From contig OV884059.1 of assembly GCA_930367215.1 (NCBI GenBank), positions 246,201,803 to 246,265,802 on the forward strand: 64,000 nt of DNA. Direction: 5' to 3'. The notes below the pieces were generated by a model. The model was not told the DNA's origin and searched no databases. It saw nothing but the letters and a program-made list of their open reading frames with translations. The translations under genes and the position numbers were made by a program. This document shows positions 11,018 through 22,804 of this stretch, in pieces (the first letter of the stretch is position 1; every line of letters starts with the position of its first letter). The DNA is from Pollenia angustigena (taxonomy: Eukaryota; Arthropoda; Insecta; Diptera; Polleniidae).

Positions 11018-11710
11018 TTATCTTATTAACAGTTCAGCCTTTATAAGGTCAAATCCCATTCTATTCCTTTCTTTAGAATATAAATTGTTTAATGTACTAA
11101 ATGTTCTTTCACAAAAAGCATTACTAATTGGAATAGAAAAAATAAATGAGATCAATTTAAATATATTTATCAAGTTATTTTTATCACATTTTTTGAAAAA
11201 GTAAGACCATATTTTGTCAATCGGAATATCTTTTGGCAATTGATCAAACACTTCTCGAAGACAGCAATAATCTGTATATAACATGTCATTATCAATAGAA
11301 TTTGATATCTGTAAAATTTTTGGAAGCTCTGATATATATCCCATGACAAAAGAGATTGTTTCAGATTTAAAACTGATATGTGTTTATAAATTGATTCATC
11401 TCCGAAATCATATCGTTGCTCCAAGTATGAAATAGCATTTGTTAAGAATTGATTTGCTTCTAATTTAAATGCTTGAACATCATTATTTGAAATATTTTTA
11501 AAAATAGCCAAAACTCTACTTCCATAAAAACAATCCTTTCTTCGGCTTTGAAGACTATTCATAAGTTTACTCATTATGCTGTGAAGTTCCATTATTGTAC
11601 AATAACCATTTTCTTGCGCTAATATAGCTGAATGGAATTCATGCATTACATTATGAGTAAAATACAAATACGCCTCTGATAATCCTTCAGAAATGCATTC
11701 TTCATCCGCA
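11018..11710 (-). pseudogene. hAT transposase, C-terminal dimerisation region (dead)
   Basis: Two overlapping frames continue the hAT gene past the piggyBac. The distal one ends PISNAFCERTFSTLNNLYSK followed by RNRMGFDLIKAELLIR, the classic hAT C-terminal dimerisation motif (here N-A-F-C-E-R-x-F-S). A frameshift near 11340 separates the two frames. Stop at 11018. Confidence 0.85.
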
Positions 11711-14293
11711 TTAACCCTACGATTCATAACCGGGTACCCGTGTACCTTTTTTGACTTTAAAGTGCTGCCGTGCCTATAATTTTTGAGATATGGACATAAA
11801 ACTCCGAATCATGAGAGATTTTGGCTAAACTAAGATTTAAATACGAAAAAATTCAAAATATTTTCAATATTTTCTTTAAAAAATGATTTTAAATGTTTTA
11901 CCCCCATAAACACACAACCGGGTCCCCGGGTACCCTAATGCAATTCCTATGTAAATGCCTGACATGTAAATGAAAAAACGTTTTTTTTGTGTTGTTTTTA
12001 TTGGAAATAAATGTCTTTTTTATTTATTTTATCATATTTTATATATATTATATTATAATTCATCCGAATCACTATCGTTGTTATTGTGGCAATTGTAGCA
12101 TTTAGTAATTGTTATGGCGTGCTCATCGCATATCGGCGTGCTACATGTGCTGCAATTTTTTCTAGTTTTTCTTCTGCGCTTATTTGTTGACGGACCTGCA
12201 GCACAAAGCACACTCTCCAACGGCCTTCCGATGATGCTTTCAATTGCATTTTTTGTTGAAAATTGGCGCACGCTTTGCACATTTGAAATTCTATTTTCTA
12301 TAACAGGAATGCACAGGTTTTCTGCCAGTTGACGCAGGAAATTCTTCCTGCGCGTCGTGGTGTATCGTGCAGTTGAATTATTTCCATAATATATGATGTG
12401 TGATGCAAATGCGCTCCCATCAATGATGTTATAGAAAAATACCATCGGTCATCTTCTTGTTTGTCGCTGGGTCGTGTATTCTTGGAGCGTTTGGTCCATT
12501 ACGTCCACCCCACCTTTTGTTTGATTATAAAAATTTATAATTTCTGGTTTCCCATTCTCGTCAATTTGTGCATCATCATGCATACTAGAAAGAAGGATGA
12601 CCGAGTTGGACTTCCGCTGCTTATATGAGAGCACGTTGTCGTAGAAGCCAAATAAACTTGAACCAACGTCTTTTTTTTTTTTTGTCTTCTTTCATCTCCG
12701 CAGGGATGTAAGCTTTGTTGCGGCGGAGTGTACCCACAATGCTGAGCTTTTCTACTTTTAGTTGCCTAGCCAACGGCAGCGTCGTAAAAAAATTATCCAT
12801 TGTTATATTTCGTCCGCTACCGTAGTATGGCCCAACTAAATCTCTCACCACTCTTTCGCCAACACCAACTTCACGACCAGTTTTTTGTTTGCCAGTATAT
12901 ATTTGGCCATGAAGTGGATATGAGTTTTTGGCATCGCAAATCCACCATACTTTTATGCCATATTTTGCTGGCTTCGAGGGTATATATTGGGTGAATTTGG
13001 TTCTACCACGGTATGGATATAATCGTTCATCAATGGTCAAATATTCTGATGGCACATAATATCTGGCAAGATTTGCATTGAGCATTATCCAAATATCGCG
13101 AATTGGCGCCGCTTTGTCTTGACGCTGCCGCTCTACCCGTGTTCTGGGGTCGTCAAACCCCATTAAACGCAGCAAATCGAAAAACCTGTTTATTCCCATG
13201 GTGGCGCGGAATATTGGGTGAGCCTGTGACGTCCACAAATCTCTTGCGTTTTCGTCATTAGAATGATTTGTGCCAGCCATCAAAATCATTCCAATGAACG
13301 CATAAATTTCGTTGATTGTCGTGTCTTTCCACTTCAACTGACGCCTATTGGGATTCGCTTCATTGTACGCATTATATGTGGCATGCGCTTTTCTATTTGT
13401 GTGGCGCACTATTATATCCACCATTTCCACTGTGAGGTATGATTTGAAACACTGCAAAGGCGTCATATTTTCAGTAATCCGCGCTGGACCACAGCGGTCT
13501 CTGAATATATTGTGGCTTCTCACTTGTTGGCAACTACGTGGTGTTCGCTGCCATTGTGTGCCGTCACGTGCAGTCATGTAGTCTGCTGGGTTTGTTGTTG
13601 GTGCATCTTCTTGCATATCATCATCTTCACTTTCATCATCAAAGAAAATTTCCTCTGGTGCGTCAATAGCAGCTGCAATTTCGTTTGCGTTGTCAACATT
13701 CAAATCTTCATTCTCTGATTCCGAAACTTCGCCAGTATAGGCCACATTTTCTTCATGTTGGTCTTCCTCAGGGTCCACTTCAAGGTCCTCATCTTGAGTC
13801 ACTTCCTCAAATAAACGTTGAATATATGTGCTTCTTGCTTCATCACTCAAATTCCAGTATTCCCTTGTAGACAAATATCGGTCGTTGCGGCTCATTTTTC
13901 ACCAACTTCACTGTTCAAATATTCAACACAGACTGGCGAAGCAAATGAAATATTTCAATTTTACGACACAAATGAACATCTGCTACCTAATTCAAAAGCA
14001 ATTAAGCAAATAGGTACCGAAAATAAGCAAAATAAGCAAATAAACAACCCTTACATAAATCCAGTTTCTGCCTACTTGTGTCGCTTTACTTATATACGAT
14101 ATACGAACAGAAACCAGTTTTTTTTCCAAATATCAAATTTGTACAGTTGAGAACGCAAAATATAATCAACAACAAAAATATTTACAGGAAAATATTATTT
14201 TATTTCAATAAACGCAAAACAACCTACTTCGGGTACCCGGGTACCTGGTTATGAAATTAAAGGAGTTTTGCTGGTTATGAATCGTACGGTTAA
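11711..14293 (-). mobile_element. piggyBac transposon at a TTAA site
   Basis: TTAA at 11711-11714 and 14290-14293 flanks terminal inverted repeats CC(C/G)TACGATTCATAACC. Just inside both ends is a GGTACCCGGGTACC-like palindrome, matching the short-inverted-repeat architecture of piggyBac. The element is about 2.58 kb and inserted into the hAT transposase gene. Confidence 0.95.
12053..13895 (-). pseudogene. piggyBac transposase (one frameshift, one nonsense)
   Basis: The gene starts at 13895 (MSRNDRYLSTREYWNLSDEA), has an acidic N-terminal region (residues about 30-105), then the RNase H-like catalytic domain: first Asp in LTIDERLYPYRGR, second in NITMDNFFTTL. After a run of A residues (T run at 12671-12684 on the plus strand) the frame shifts. 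The next segment holds the third Asp block, KGGVDVMDQ. A single TGA at 12446-12448 stands where family members have Trp (RR-W-PM). The last 130 codons end in a Cys-rich, ring-like domain (NCSTCSTPICDEH..CYNCH). The length is normal for the family, so this is a recent casualty. Confidence 0.9.
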
Positions 14294-15430
14294 TTAGTTC
14301 AGTATCTGACATTCCATATGATACAAATTTCCAGATTTCTTTTCTGCAGTTGTTGTCCCCCTTTTATAAAAAGTACTTTTTAACCGCAGGCAAAGAATGT
14401 AATAATCGCTCAATTGCGGGCAAAAGGGAAAGCCATCGAGTGGGAACATGCCGAAGTAGATGCTTGTATTCGATACATGCAAACTCAAAACATTCCTTTA
14501 ACTTTCCATTTGACAAAGCTGATGAGCTAAATTCATTGAAGGTTTTTATCACAATGTTTTCTACATCGACAGATAAAGCATTTAAAGCACTTTTGATTCA
14601 GTTATTTATTACGTGGCAATTGCAATTTGCCTTTACAATTTTGTGGTTTACATCTTTAAGTTTTTTAAACACGGAATTATTAACACCGTAATTAACTGCC
14701 GCGTTATCAGCACTGTATGCTGCAATTTGCTGAATGTTAAGGTTATTTTCAGTTGTTATTCTTACGATATTGCCAAAAATTTCTTTAGCAGCCTCTTTTG
14801 GGTCTTCATAAAAATCTAAAACTTTCTGATGTGTTCCTGTTTCAGCATCGAAATATTGAACGGCATATGGATAAGTTTTCACGTTTCCAATATTTGATGC
14901 GTCGCTGCTTACCGAAAAGTAAAAACTTTCTTTTAATGCATCAGCTACTTTTTCTTGTGCGTATGGTGCCAATACGTTTTGAGTTATAGCTGCTGCTTTG
15001 GTACGGCCACAACTTATTTTATTAGCAATTTTACTGTCGCAAAATATAGAAGAACTTAGTTTAAATTGACAGTCTAAGCTGTTGTAACTAAGCCCGTGAA
15101 CAACATTGTGAAAAACGCACATTAGTTCAGCCCTGGATATGTGTGAATCCTCCTTTGAGTCTGCCGGAACAGTGAAGTTTATCATGCTGTGTGACAATTT
15201 TTGATACAATGATAATTTCATATGCAGTTTTGCTTGGATAAGTTTGTGTAATGCTCGACTTCCTTCATATTTTATAGAAATATCAATTTGGCATAATTTG
15301 CAAAATGCGGTATAATCATCTTTTTTTTAAATCCATTTGCAATATCCTGATGCTTCAATCCATCTATCGCAGAATGTTGTATATCTTCCTTTTTTTGAAG
15401 GTCGGGCATCTTTGTTATTTTCCATGGTAA
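14294..15430 (-). pseudogene. hAT transposase, N-terminal two thirds (dead)
   Basis: Near 15260-15330 a frame encodes a BED-like zinc finger (FCKLCQIDISI..ALHKLIQAKLH, pattern C-x2-C..H-x-H). It is followed at 14598-15221 by a 207-codon frame containing FSVSSDASN, the first catalytic aspartate region of hAT enzymes, and a Cys/His-rich end (NCNCHVINN). In the same frame, 14364-14552 encodes HVPTRWLSLLPAIERLL, the conserved TRW block. A frameshift near 15320 and stops near 14594 and 14363 break it. The remaining C-terminus lies beyond the piggyBac insertion at 11018-11710. Confidence 0.85.
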
Positions 15431-15707
15431 ATGGACGATACAAGGCTCAATATATTGTAACAATATTATTTTAAATTCTCAAACGAATATAACATTAAAA
15501 AATTTAAATTTACTATTCAGATCAAAAAAATTTACACTTAATTTCAATCAGCTGTTTAATGTTGTAATTTTTTAGTGTTGGGCAAAAACAAGCAATAAGA
15601 TGAGTTAGGGGCGAAATTACAAGTGTTGATACTTTTTTGGTTATCGATTGCAATGAATTATTGATGTTGGGCAAAAATAAGAATTAGTTTTTGGGTTTGG
15701 TGTTTAA

Positions 15708-16101
15708 CAATTGAAGCACAGCCGCGAATAACGTTGTAAACGCCACATTTTGCAAAAACTGTTTTTTTGCAGGTAACCGTTGGCCTTACTCTCTTACACA
15801 GTTTAAACATCAAATCAACCAAAACTTTGCACCTTAACGCCTTCAAAATGGCATACAAAGTGTCAGCCAGTGGAAGAACATTGCAAGGTCCTAACAAAAT
15901 GATGAAACCAAAATGTTTTTGCAGTGCGGAATAATGTTTTATGAGACTTTTGCGTAAAAGTTTTATTATCATTATTTTTAAAAATAAAAAAAATAAAAAA
16001 TTTAGCACAAATAATGCTGCCTGTCAAAAAACGTTTTTTTGCTCTCCTGAAAAATTATTATTTTGTAACTTAAAACGTTATTCGCGGCTGTGCTTCAATT
16101 G
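15708..16101. mobile_element. MITE, 394 bp, inside the hAT element
   Basis: 28-bp inverted repeats (15708-15735 and 16074-16101) begin CAATTGAAGCACAGCCGCG. Because AATT is a palindrome, it may be a 4-bp target duplication outside ends that start GAAGCACAG. A fragment related to its right side (CTCTCCTGAAAAATT..) is seen near 42735-42790. Confidence 0.8.
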
Positions 16102-16243
16102 ATGATACATTTTTTTTAAAATTGATTTTTTTTAATTTTAAAAATAATCTGGACAACTTATATTTCATCTTGACACTTGACAGGACCTGAAAAATCTTGA
16201 TAATCAAGCTCATTCCAGGCCATGTGGCAACCCTAGTTGTGTC

Positions 16244-17180
16244 GGTCATGAACGAACTAGTTCAATTGAACGGATCAGTCAGACGAACGATGAACGGCCA
16301 TTCAGTTTCATCGTTCAATTCCGTTCAATCGGTCACTTGCATGGTTCACTTGGGTCTTTTTAGTCAGTTGGTCACTTGTTTACCAAACAACTGGTTGAAA
16401 AGAAACAACAATACTAGTGTGGTGTATATGTGATGCCAGTACAATATACTTATTTCATTTACTCATTAGCACATCGCTTTACACTTTTTCATGATACGAT
16501 CAGGGTTGTCAAGTTTCTTGGCGACCTAATTTTCAATTTGGCGACATGGCTATTTTTTTTAGGCGGATTTTAAAATATATCGCGATTTTGTTGTATATTT
16601 GATAATGCTATGTTCATATTTACTTGGGTTTTTCAAGTAAACAAATTATTTTTAAGGGCCGAGTTGATTTTGAATGAAACAAAAATTATTTAGGAAATTA
16701 TTGTCAATTCTTTTTATTACGATAATATTGGAATGGCCGCCGAGGTCTCGGCACACCTCCATCCGATGGTCCAAATTTTCGATGACGCTGAGGTCATGAA
16801 CGAACTAGTTCAATTGAACGGATCAGTCAGATGAACGATGAACGGCCATTCAGTTTCATCGTCCAATTCCGTTCAATCGGTCACTTGCATGGTTCACTTG
16901 GGTCTTTTTAGTCAGTCGGTCACTTGTTTACCAAACAACTGGTTGAAAAGAAACAACAATACTAGTGTGGTGTATATGTGATGCCAGTACAATTTACTTA
17001 TTTCATTTACTCATTGGCACATCGCTTTACACATTTTCATGATACGATCAGGGTTGTCAAGTTGCTAGGCGGCCTAATTTTCAATTTGGCGACATGGCGT
17101 TTTTTTTTTTGGCGGATTTTAAAATATATGGCGATTTTGTTGTACATATATTGGAAAATGCTATGTTCATACTTGGGTTT
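16244..17180. repeat. Tandem duplication, two copies
   Basis: 16244-16628 and 16792-17180 are about 95 percent identical by eye, both starting GGTCATGAACGAACTAG. The unit's upstream part (AAACAAATTATTTTTAAGGG..) appears at 10613-10658 and 16626-16675. The hAT element split the first copy; a mariner scrap lies in the second. The sequence itself contains no gene. Confidence 0.75.
16691..16791 (-). pseudogene. Tc1/mariner transposase C-terminal scrap
   Basis: The minus strand reads VIENLDHRMEVCRDLGGHSN, the same C-terminal block as at 1680-1800. Only this piece is present, between the two tandem repeat copies. Confidence 0.65.
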
Positions 17181-17439
17181 TTCAACGCGTTTAAACAAAA
17201 TGTTATTACATTTGAGATGATTAAGATGACAGATTATTAAGAAAAGAGCCCAACAAACAAATTTATATTTCTTTTAAGTATTAGAAATAGAAGACAATGT
17301 ATTAAAATGGATAAAAATACTTTATAAAGTTATTAGAAGATTATTTTAAACATTTTAATGATAAAATTGTGCAAATTTATGAATTATTTAAGAAAAATAA
17401 TAATAATAATAAAACGTTAAGCAGATTTAAAGAACCCAA

Positions 17440-17735
17440 GTGTGAGCATAGTTAAAGCCATGAATTTGTTATGAGACTTGGAGACAAATTTACCGTTTCT
17501 TATTTGGAAAGATTATTTCAATGGTGGTATTCCATCTAATTTAAATAAGTTTTTACGTACAATTTTAAAGAACTCTTTATGTGCATGTTATTCCAACTGT
17601 AAATGTCTGTGTTGAAAGAGTTATTTTTAATAATTAACTCCACTAAAACTCGCTTTCAAAATAGAGTGCAATATAAACTTCTTGACACGTAATTACGAGT
17701 TATAAATTATATGAATATGTTGAATAAACTGAATC
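17440..17735 (+). pseudogene. hAT transposase C-terminal fragment
   Basis: The plus strand encodes ..VIPTVNVCVERV, then after a frameshift INSTKTRFQNRVQYKLLDT and LRVINYMN. This is the hAT dimerisation domain (x-N-V-C-V-E-R-V-F-S..). Stops and shifts make it non-functional. A run of about 20 A follows at 17751-17770. Its own inverted repeats were not found. Confidence 0.6.
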
Positions 17736-17924
17736 GTATATATTGTTTTCAAAAAAAAAAAAAAAAAAAACAGTAAGAATTGCCTTACCGGTTAAGTGTA
17801 TAGCGTTTTAGAAATATATCCAATATGGGCATTTCCGTCAAAAGGTGATTATTTTACGATATTGTTTTAGAGAAATATTTCGATTTTACTAATTTTATAA
17901 ATTTACCCATAAATTTGTTGGCTG

Positions 17925-18670
17925 AAGTGCACTTTACGGGGCGTACGAAAAAAAAATATGCTACCCGATTCAGAATAAAAAAAGAAAAAAACATAATTAA
18001 AATTTAAGGCGGCTGGGGCCCGTGGTGCCCTCTGGACCCAAAAAACTGCCCCGCCTACTTTGTGATATGTGTGGGTACTCAAATTAAAGGTAATTTGCTC
18101 ACGATTGCAAATATGTATTTTGTTTTTGTGTTCGCATATTATTTTCATCTCTAGGTTAATTTAAGTATCTTTTAAGTGCAGAAAAGCTTTAGTTAGCGAA
18201 GCCTGTGTTTGTTATACCATAGAGGAGAAAATCCTTGCGCCCGGCCGAAGGCCGGCTACGCAGAAAAGAATTCTTTAGCACATCGGAAATAGGCTATTAG
18301 TTACAAAAAAAAAAAAAAAATCGAACATAAAACATTAAAAAACACAAAATATTTACAATCGTGAGTAAACTACCTTTAATTTGAGTACCTACACATATGT
18401 AGATGTGAGTGGATGGGGGCACTTTTTTTACCCAGAGGGCCCCAAAAGTCCCGCCCGCCCTAAATTTTATTTTTTTTGTTTTTCTTGTACAATTACCTTT
18501 AATTTGAGTACCCACACATTCCACTAAGTGGGCGGGCGGTTTTTTTGGGTCCAGAGGGTCCCACGGGCCTCAGCCCCCTTAAATTTTAATCATGGTTTTT
18601 TTCTTTTTTTATTCTGAATCGGGTAGCATATTTTTTTATTTTTTTTTCGTACGCCCCGTAAAGTGCACTT
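17925..18670. mobile_element. Fold-back element, about 746 bp
   Basis: Long imperfect inverted arms (17925-18115 and about 18480-18670) start AAGTGCACTTTACGGGGCGT. Inside each arm is a GC-rich block (..CCCGTGG..CCTCTGGACCC..) and TACTCAAATTAAAGGTAAT. A third copy of the latter lies at 18360-18390. A GC-rich hairpin (GGCCGAAGGCC) sits in the loop at 18242-18252. Confidence 0.7.
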
Positions 18671-18906
18671 TTGCCAATTTGTTCACTAATTGAACAAATT
18701 TATTCCAAGTGTATGAGCCGCTTTATACATGGCCACAAAAACCACTTCTATTTTTTTCGCGTTCGAACCGCTACTTCTTTTGCCATTATCTTTGACCTAG
18801 AATCGCGCCCTTCATAAACTTTAGCATAGATAACAGTGCTTTCTTAGTGCTTTAATTTAAGGGTTAAGAGAACGTAAAAATATTTTTTTTTAAATCAAAG
18901 TAATTT

Positions 18907-19199
18907 TAGGAATACAAAATTTTAATTCAAAAGATTTTGTTATTCGTGCTTAATTCCCAATTTTTATTCTTGATAAAAACACTGAAATTTATTGTTGATA
19001 GGAAAAGCTATTCCTATGCGCATTTCACTGGTTGCTTAGGCCAGATCGTCAGGAAACTTCATGCAAAGATTTTAGAAAAACTAAAGATATTAAGCCAAAT
19101 AAAACTGTTAAGCGTTTAAGAATTAAATGCAACAGTTCTACTTGTAACAATATTAAACAAAAACATCAACAATAAACAGTGAGTTTATCTTTTCTTACA
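18907..19199 (-). repeat. Solo-LTR-like repeat, copy 1
   Basis: About 293 bp, matching 25759-26061 and the inverted 34283-34586. On the minus strand the unit starts TGTAAGATGAGAT and ends GTATTCCCA, i.e. TG..CA termini, preceded by a G-run that looks like a polypurine tract (GGGGGGAA in copy 2). Here the terminal TG has decayed. Which retroelement class it belongs to is not clear. Confidence 0.5.
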
Positions 19200-19357
19200 T
19201 TCCCCACTTCAATTGGTTGGAATTCTTCCAACATTAATTGTAGTTGTAAGTAGGTTAACTTGAGGGTTACACGATCAAGTTTTGCCTATCAAGTTTTAAT
19301 ACACTCACACTTTTTTACCAATACACTCATACTTTTAAAAATTGATACGAACTTGCC

Positions 19358-19530
19358 TTTTACATAGCGTTTACATTTGCCAGTACTGGCAAGACAGTAG
19401 CAATTCATTCAAACTTTTTCACTAATACATAAACACTTTAACAGCTATTTTGTTTTTTCATTGTTTTGTCAACTAATATGTATATGCTTACTGTCTTGCC
19501 AGTACTGGCAAATGTAAACGCTGTGTAAAA
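19358..19530. mobile_element. MITE, about 173 bp
   Basis: 43-bp inverted ends: TTTTACAYAGCGTTTACATT, then TGCCAGTACTGGCAAGACAGTA. The inner TGCCAGTACTGGCA is itself a palindrome. No clear target duplication. Confidence 0.7.
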
Positions 19531-20801
19531 TTCTCTTGCCAGTGAGTGTTTCAATTTACGTTCAAGAAAACACCTGATTTCAAGGTTAGTGAGCAAATTT
19601 TTCGTTTCTCTTTATACATTTTTTTCTTGGTGGCATCTTGAAAGTAAATTCCTCAAAAATTGAATGCAGCCTACGTCACAACTATCAATTTTTGGAAATT
19701 TTGACAAACAGTACATGTAAAAGACTATCAAGAACAACTACCCCGTGTGGCCGCAGGGTAAGAAAAAACAAAACAAAAACTACCTGCTTTAAATAATAAA
19801 GCATGTTGCCAGTTTTAGTTTTTTTTGCCTGTTTGTTACCAAATACTGCCGAACAAAAAACGAAAATATATATACAACTTTTCGCTTTTTGAGTTGGAAT
19901 GGCATAGACTGTTTACATCTAATGCATCAGAAGTAAAAGCAACAGTTTTTTTCGGCCAATGACAAGTAGAGACGTGATAGAAATGGCAGTTCTTCTACTT
20001 TGACTGCAGTTTTTTAAACGCTGAACCTAATTAAAACAAACATAAGAAAAAAACGAATTGCAACAGTTTTTGGTTTCGACTGCAGTTTTTTAAACCCTGG
20101 TCGCAACACGTTTGAACCAACCCCAGAAATGATAGACCTGTTAAATTCAAGAATTCCGACTTTTTTAATTAAATTAAATTAAATTTCCAAAATTATTAAT
20201 ATAATTAAATTGTAATTTGGGATAAAATTTTTAAAACATCTGAAAACCCTGAATCTTACTTCTAACACGGCGGGAATACTGTCAACAGCTGGCCTAAAGA
20301 GCCCTCATCCTTATTGCAAGGTCTATCCAAATGTTTATTTGGTTTATTCCTTAACGATGTCAAAAGTTGATTACATTTTGCCTATACATTAGAGGGAAAT
20401 AACTTTCTGACACATTCAAAGCACTTAGTAAGTCGTCAAAAAGTATATTGATTATTTTATTTACTAATTACCATGTTTCCGAAAAATTTCGTTCATTTTT
20501 TTACCGAGGTTGGATAAATAGTTAAAAGTGCACCGTTGTAGAAGGCTTTTGATTCACAATAAGAAGCATTTTTTTTTATAAACAACGTCTATATCAGTCA
20601 AATGTATGTCAAGGTTCATGCAAAAAATAGCATCAACCTCTTACAAACCTTTTCATTTCATTAGGTCTATCTGTAATCTTTAGGACAATGTGTTTTTCAA
20701 ATTGTATGTTGTAGTATCTTACACGAGTTTCCAAATTTTTTTTTATTTCGGTTTCCCCGCACCAACACAAATTGAAAAAAAATTTTTGTTTATCACCTAA
20801 T
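19531..20801. other. No gene; one weak inverted-repeat unit
   Basis: 19754-20099 starts CAGGGTAAG and ends AAACCCTG and holds two copies of GACTGCAGTTTTTTAAAC (about 20001 and 20079). It may be a small transposon, but no target duplication is visible. The rest shows nothing I can support. Confidence 0.35.
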
Positions 20802-21031
20802 AAACATATCGCTCCTTCATTGCAACATAGTCATATCTCAAAAAATCAAAAATTGTAAGTTATTTAAGCAAATTGTTCCTTCATGCCTTCTCGTATTTTA
20901 TCTCAAACTGAACCGAAATTATAGCAAAATATATCTTTAAATCGGTACATTTTGAAAACTTTAATCGCATTTTGCCAAGTTCATTTGTTTTTGTAGATAT
21001 GACTATGTTACAATAAAGGAGCTATATGTTT
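20802..21031. mobile_element. MITE, about 230 bp
   Basis: Inverted ends of about 37 bp: AAACATATMGCTCCTTYATT, then GYAACATAGTCATATCT on both sides. Confidence 0.7.
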
Positions 21032-21329
21032 AGGTATATGCTATTTTAAAGACTTGTCCATGGACAACTAAACTTTACGACCTGCATCTTATTTTGAATT
21101 AATGTTCTTTATTAACTTTTCACTTCACTAAATTTATTTATTATCAACTGTTGCACTGCCTATTCTGTTTTAAGTAGATTTATTGCATCAGGAGACATTG
21201 ATTTACGTATGTACTCACTTCTTGTAATTGATCTAATCGACAACCCATACACAGATGCTTATTTTAAGAGAATAGAAAACTAAATTTCAAAGTATAAATA
21301 GCTGTTTTCTTAAACTATGAGGAATTTTT

Positions 21330-21435
21330 TATTTCCCGGGATCCCGCATGAAAAATCCCGGGAAAGCGGGAAATATAATTATTGAAATTCCCGGGAATTC
21401 CCGGGACGGGAAATCCCGGGAAAAAACCCTACTAT
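21330..21435. repeat. CCCGGGA-rich transposon terminus
   Basis: Five or more CCCGGG blocks alternate with GGGAATT/AATCCC. On the minus strand it begins TAGGGTTTTTTCCCGGG, which resembles a DNA-transposon end. No partner end was found, so it is an orphan terminus. Confidence 0.45.
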
Positions 21436-21856
21436 ACATACATGTATATTTTTGTTTACGTTTTTTGGTTTGTTCCTTATGTTTTCCCTATGTAGTAGTC
21501 ATTGTTGCCAATTTAGCCATTTAGTGGCTAGATTTAGCCATTTTTCATCCTGTTTAGCCATTAAAAAATGAGGGTAGCCATTAGCCATTTTTTTTAGCCT
21601 TTTTTCAACTTGTTTAGCCATAAAAATTTTTTTGCCCTTTTTCTTTTAAGAGAATAATTTTTAATTTATTATAAAAATTTATAAAAGTAAAATAAACATT
21701 TTTAACAATTAAAACGCCTTTTATTTAAATCACAACTTTAACAAATGTTGAAAATCGCTATAAACTATGATCATGAAACATCTTTCAAAATAAAGGAACA
21801 GTATTCCAATATTAAATTTATAAAATGGATTAACACAAACATCGGTGTTTCTTTCT

Positions 21857-22055
21857 GGTTGCAAGTATTTCAATAAAGAGATGAAGGCGGCAACAAATTT
21901 TTTTTTAGAAATTTCAGAATTGACTATAAGGTTTCTCTCACTTCCATGGTCTAATGCTGAAGTAGAGAGGGTATATATAGCCAAGTAAATATCGTTAAAA
22001 GTAATTTGAGAAAAAGGTTACATTTAGCAACCGTAAATTCGATTTTATCAATTTG
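21857..22055 (+). pseudogene. hAT C-terminal dimerisation fragment
   Basis: The frame from 21857 reads GCKYFNKEMKAATNFF..ISELTIRF, then LPWSNAEVERVY, the SNA-x-VER-x-F signature. A one-base shift near 21990 leads to a second frame, SQVNIVKSNLRKRLHLATVN, which completes the domain. Only the last fifth of the transposase remains, so this element depended on another source of enzyme. Confidence 0.75.
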
Positions 22056-22091
22056 GTTAATATTTTTACCATAACAATAAAATGTTTATAC

Positions 22092-22356
22092 CAACACCAC
22101 AATATTGGAGAGGGTACTATGCGTTTGTGCTGATGTTTGTAACACCTTAAAATATTGGTTCTAAACCCACCTTTTCGTATACTGATATACTCAAAATCAC
22201 TTTCTGAGTCAATTTAACGATGTTTGTCCGGTTGGCTGGCTGTGCATGTAAACATTGTGCCAAAGTACAGGTCGCAAATTTGCAGATAATTTAATAAAAT
22301 GTGGTACATAGGTTCTAATGTGGTTAGGGTTGACCGACTATACTTTCTTACTTGTT
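22092..22356 (-). repeat. Mini-me-like repeat inside the hAT element
   Basis: It shares the block from ..GTGGAGAGGGTAYTATGCG.. through ..CAAAGTACAGGTCGCAA.. and the end GACTATACTTTCTTACTTGT with the copy at 43664-44243. Confidence 0.65.
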
Positions 22357-22804
22357 TTTTTATTGTAGATCCGGACTCAAAAGGTGTTGGGTAAATGTTG
22401 TCGTGATTATGTTTTACCTTCAAAATATTTAAAATTAATAGGCACGAGTGATTCCTATGAGATGAACAATAAGACATCGAATTTATCGATTATTTAATTT
22501 TTTAAATATCTATCAAAATATTAATTTACGTTTATTCTTATTTAACAAATTGATCTTAACTTACAGTATCATCGTAAACAACTTTAAAAATAAATTATTT
22601 CTGTTTTGTTATTGAATTTTAATGAGTTTTTATTTAAAAAAAACTTTTAGCCCATTTTTAGCCATTTTTTCCGTAAATTTAGCAATTTTTAGCAAGTTTT
22701 GGCAACACTGGTAGTAGTAAGCTTTTGACAAGGCGAATTCGCCTTGGCTTTTGACAACGAGAAATTTTACACAAACAAAATGCTTGTTGTTTTTTGTATT
22801 GTTA

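Larger units (their letters stand above)
10670..16235 (-). mobile_element. hAT transposon with perfect 8-bp target duplication
   Basis: GTTGTGTC occurs at 10662-10669 and 16236-16243, directly outside terminal inverted repeats TAGGCTTGACACAT (left) and TAGGGTTGCCACAT (right, reverse complement). The 5.57-kb span holds two later insertions: a piggyBac element (11711-14293) and a MITE (15708-16101). Without them the element is about 2.6 kb and carries a broken transposase on the minus strand. The flanks are copies of a local tandem repeat, so the pre-insertion sequence can be read. Confidence 0.9.
21500..22710 (+). mobile_element. hAT-derived element with 8-bp TSD
   Basis: GTAGTAGT at 21492-21499 and 22711-22718 flanks ends CATTGTTGCCAA / TTGGCAACACTG. 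The flanking DNA without the insertion occurs, inverted, at about 44290-44385. Inside are a transposase C-terminal scrap (21857-22055) and a Mini-me repeat (22092-22356). Many TTTAGCCAT-type subterminal repeats line both ends. Confidence 0.9.

Noticed and set aside
15658..16008. A 116-codon minus-strand protein
   Set aside because: It lies inside the 394-bp MITE 15708-16101 and runs through its inverted repeat; no protein-like conservation is visible.
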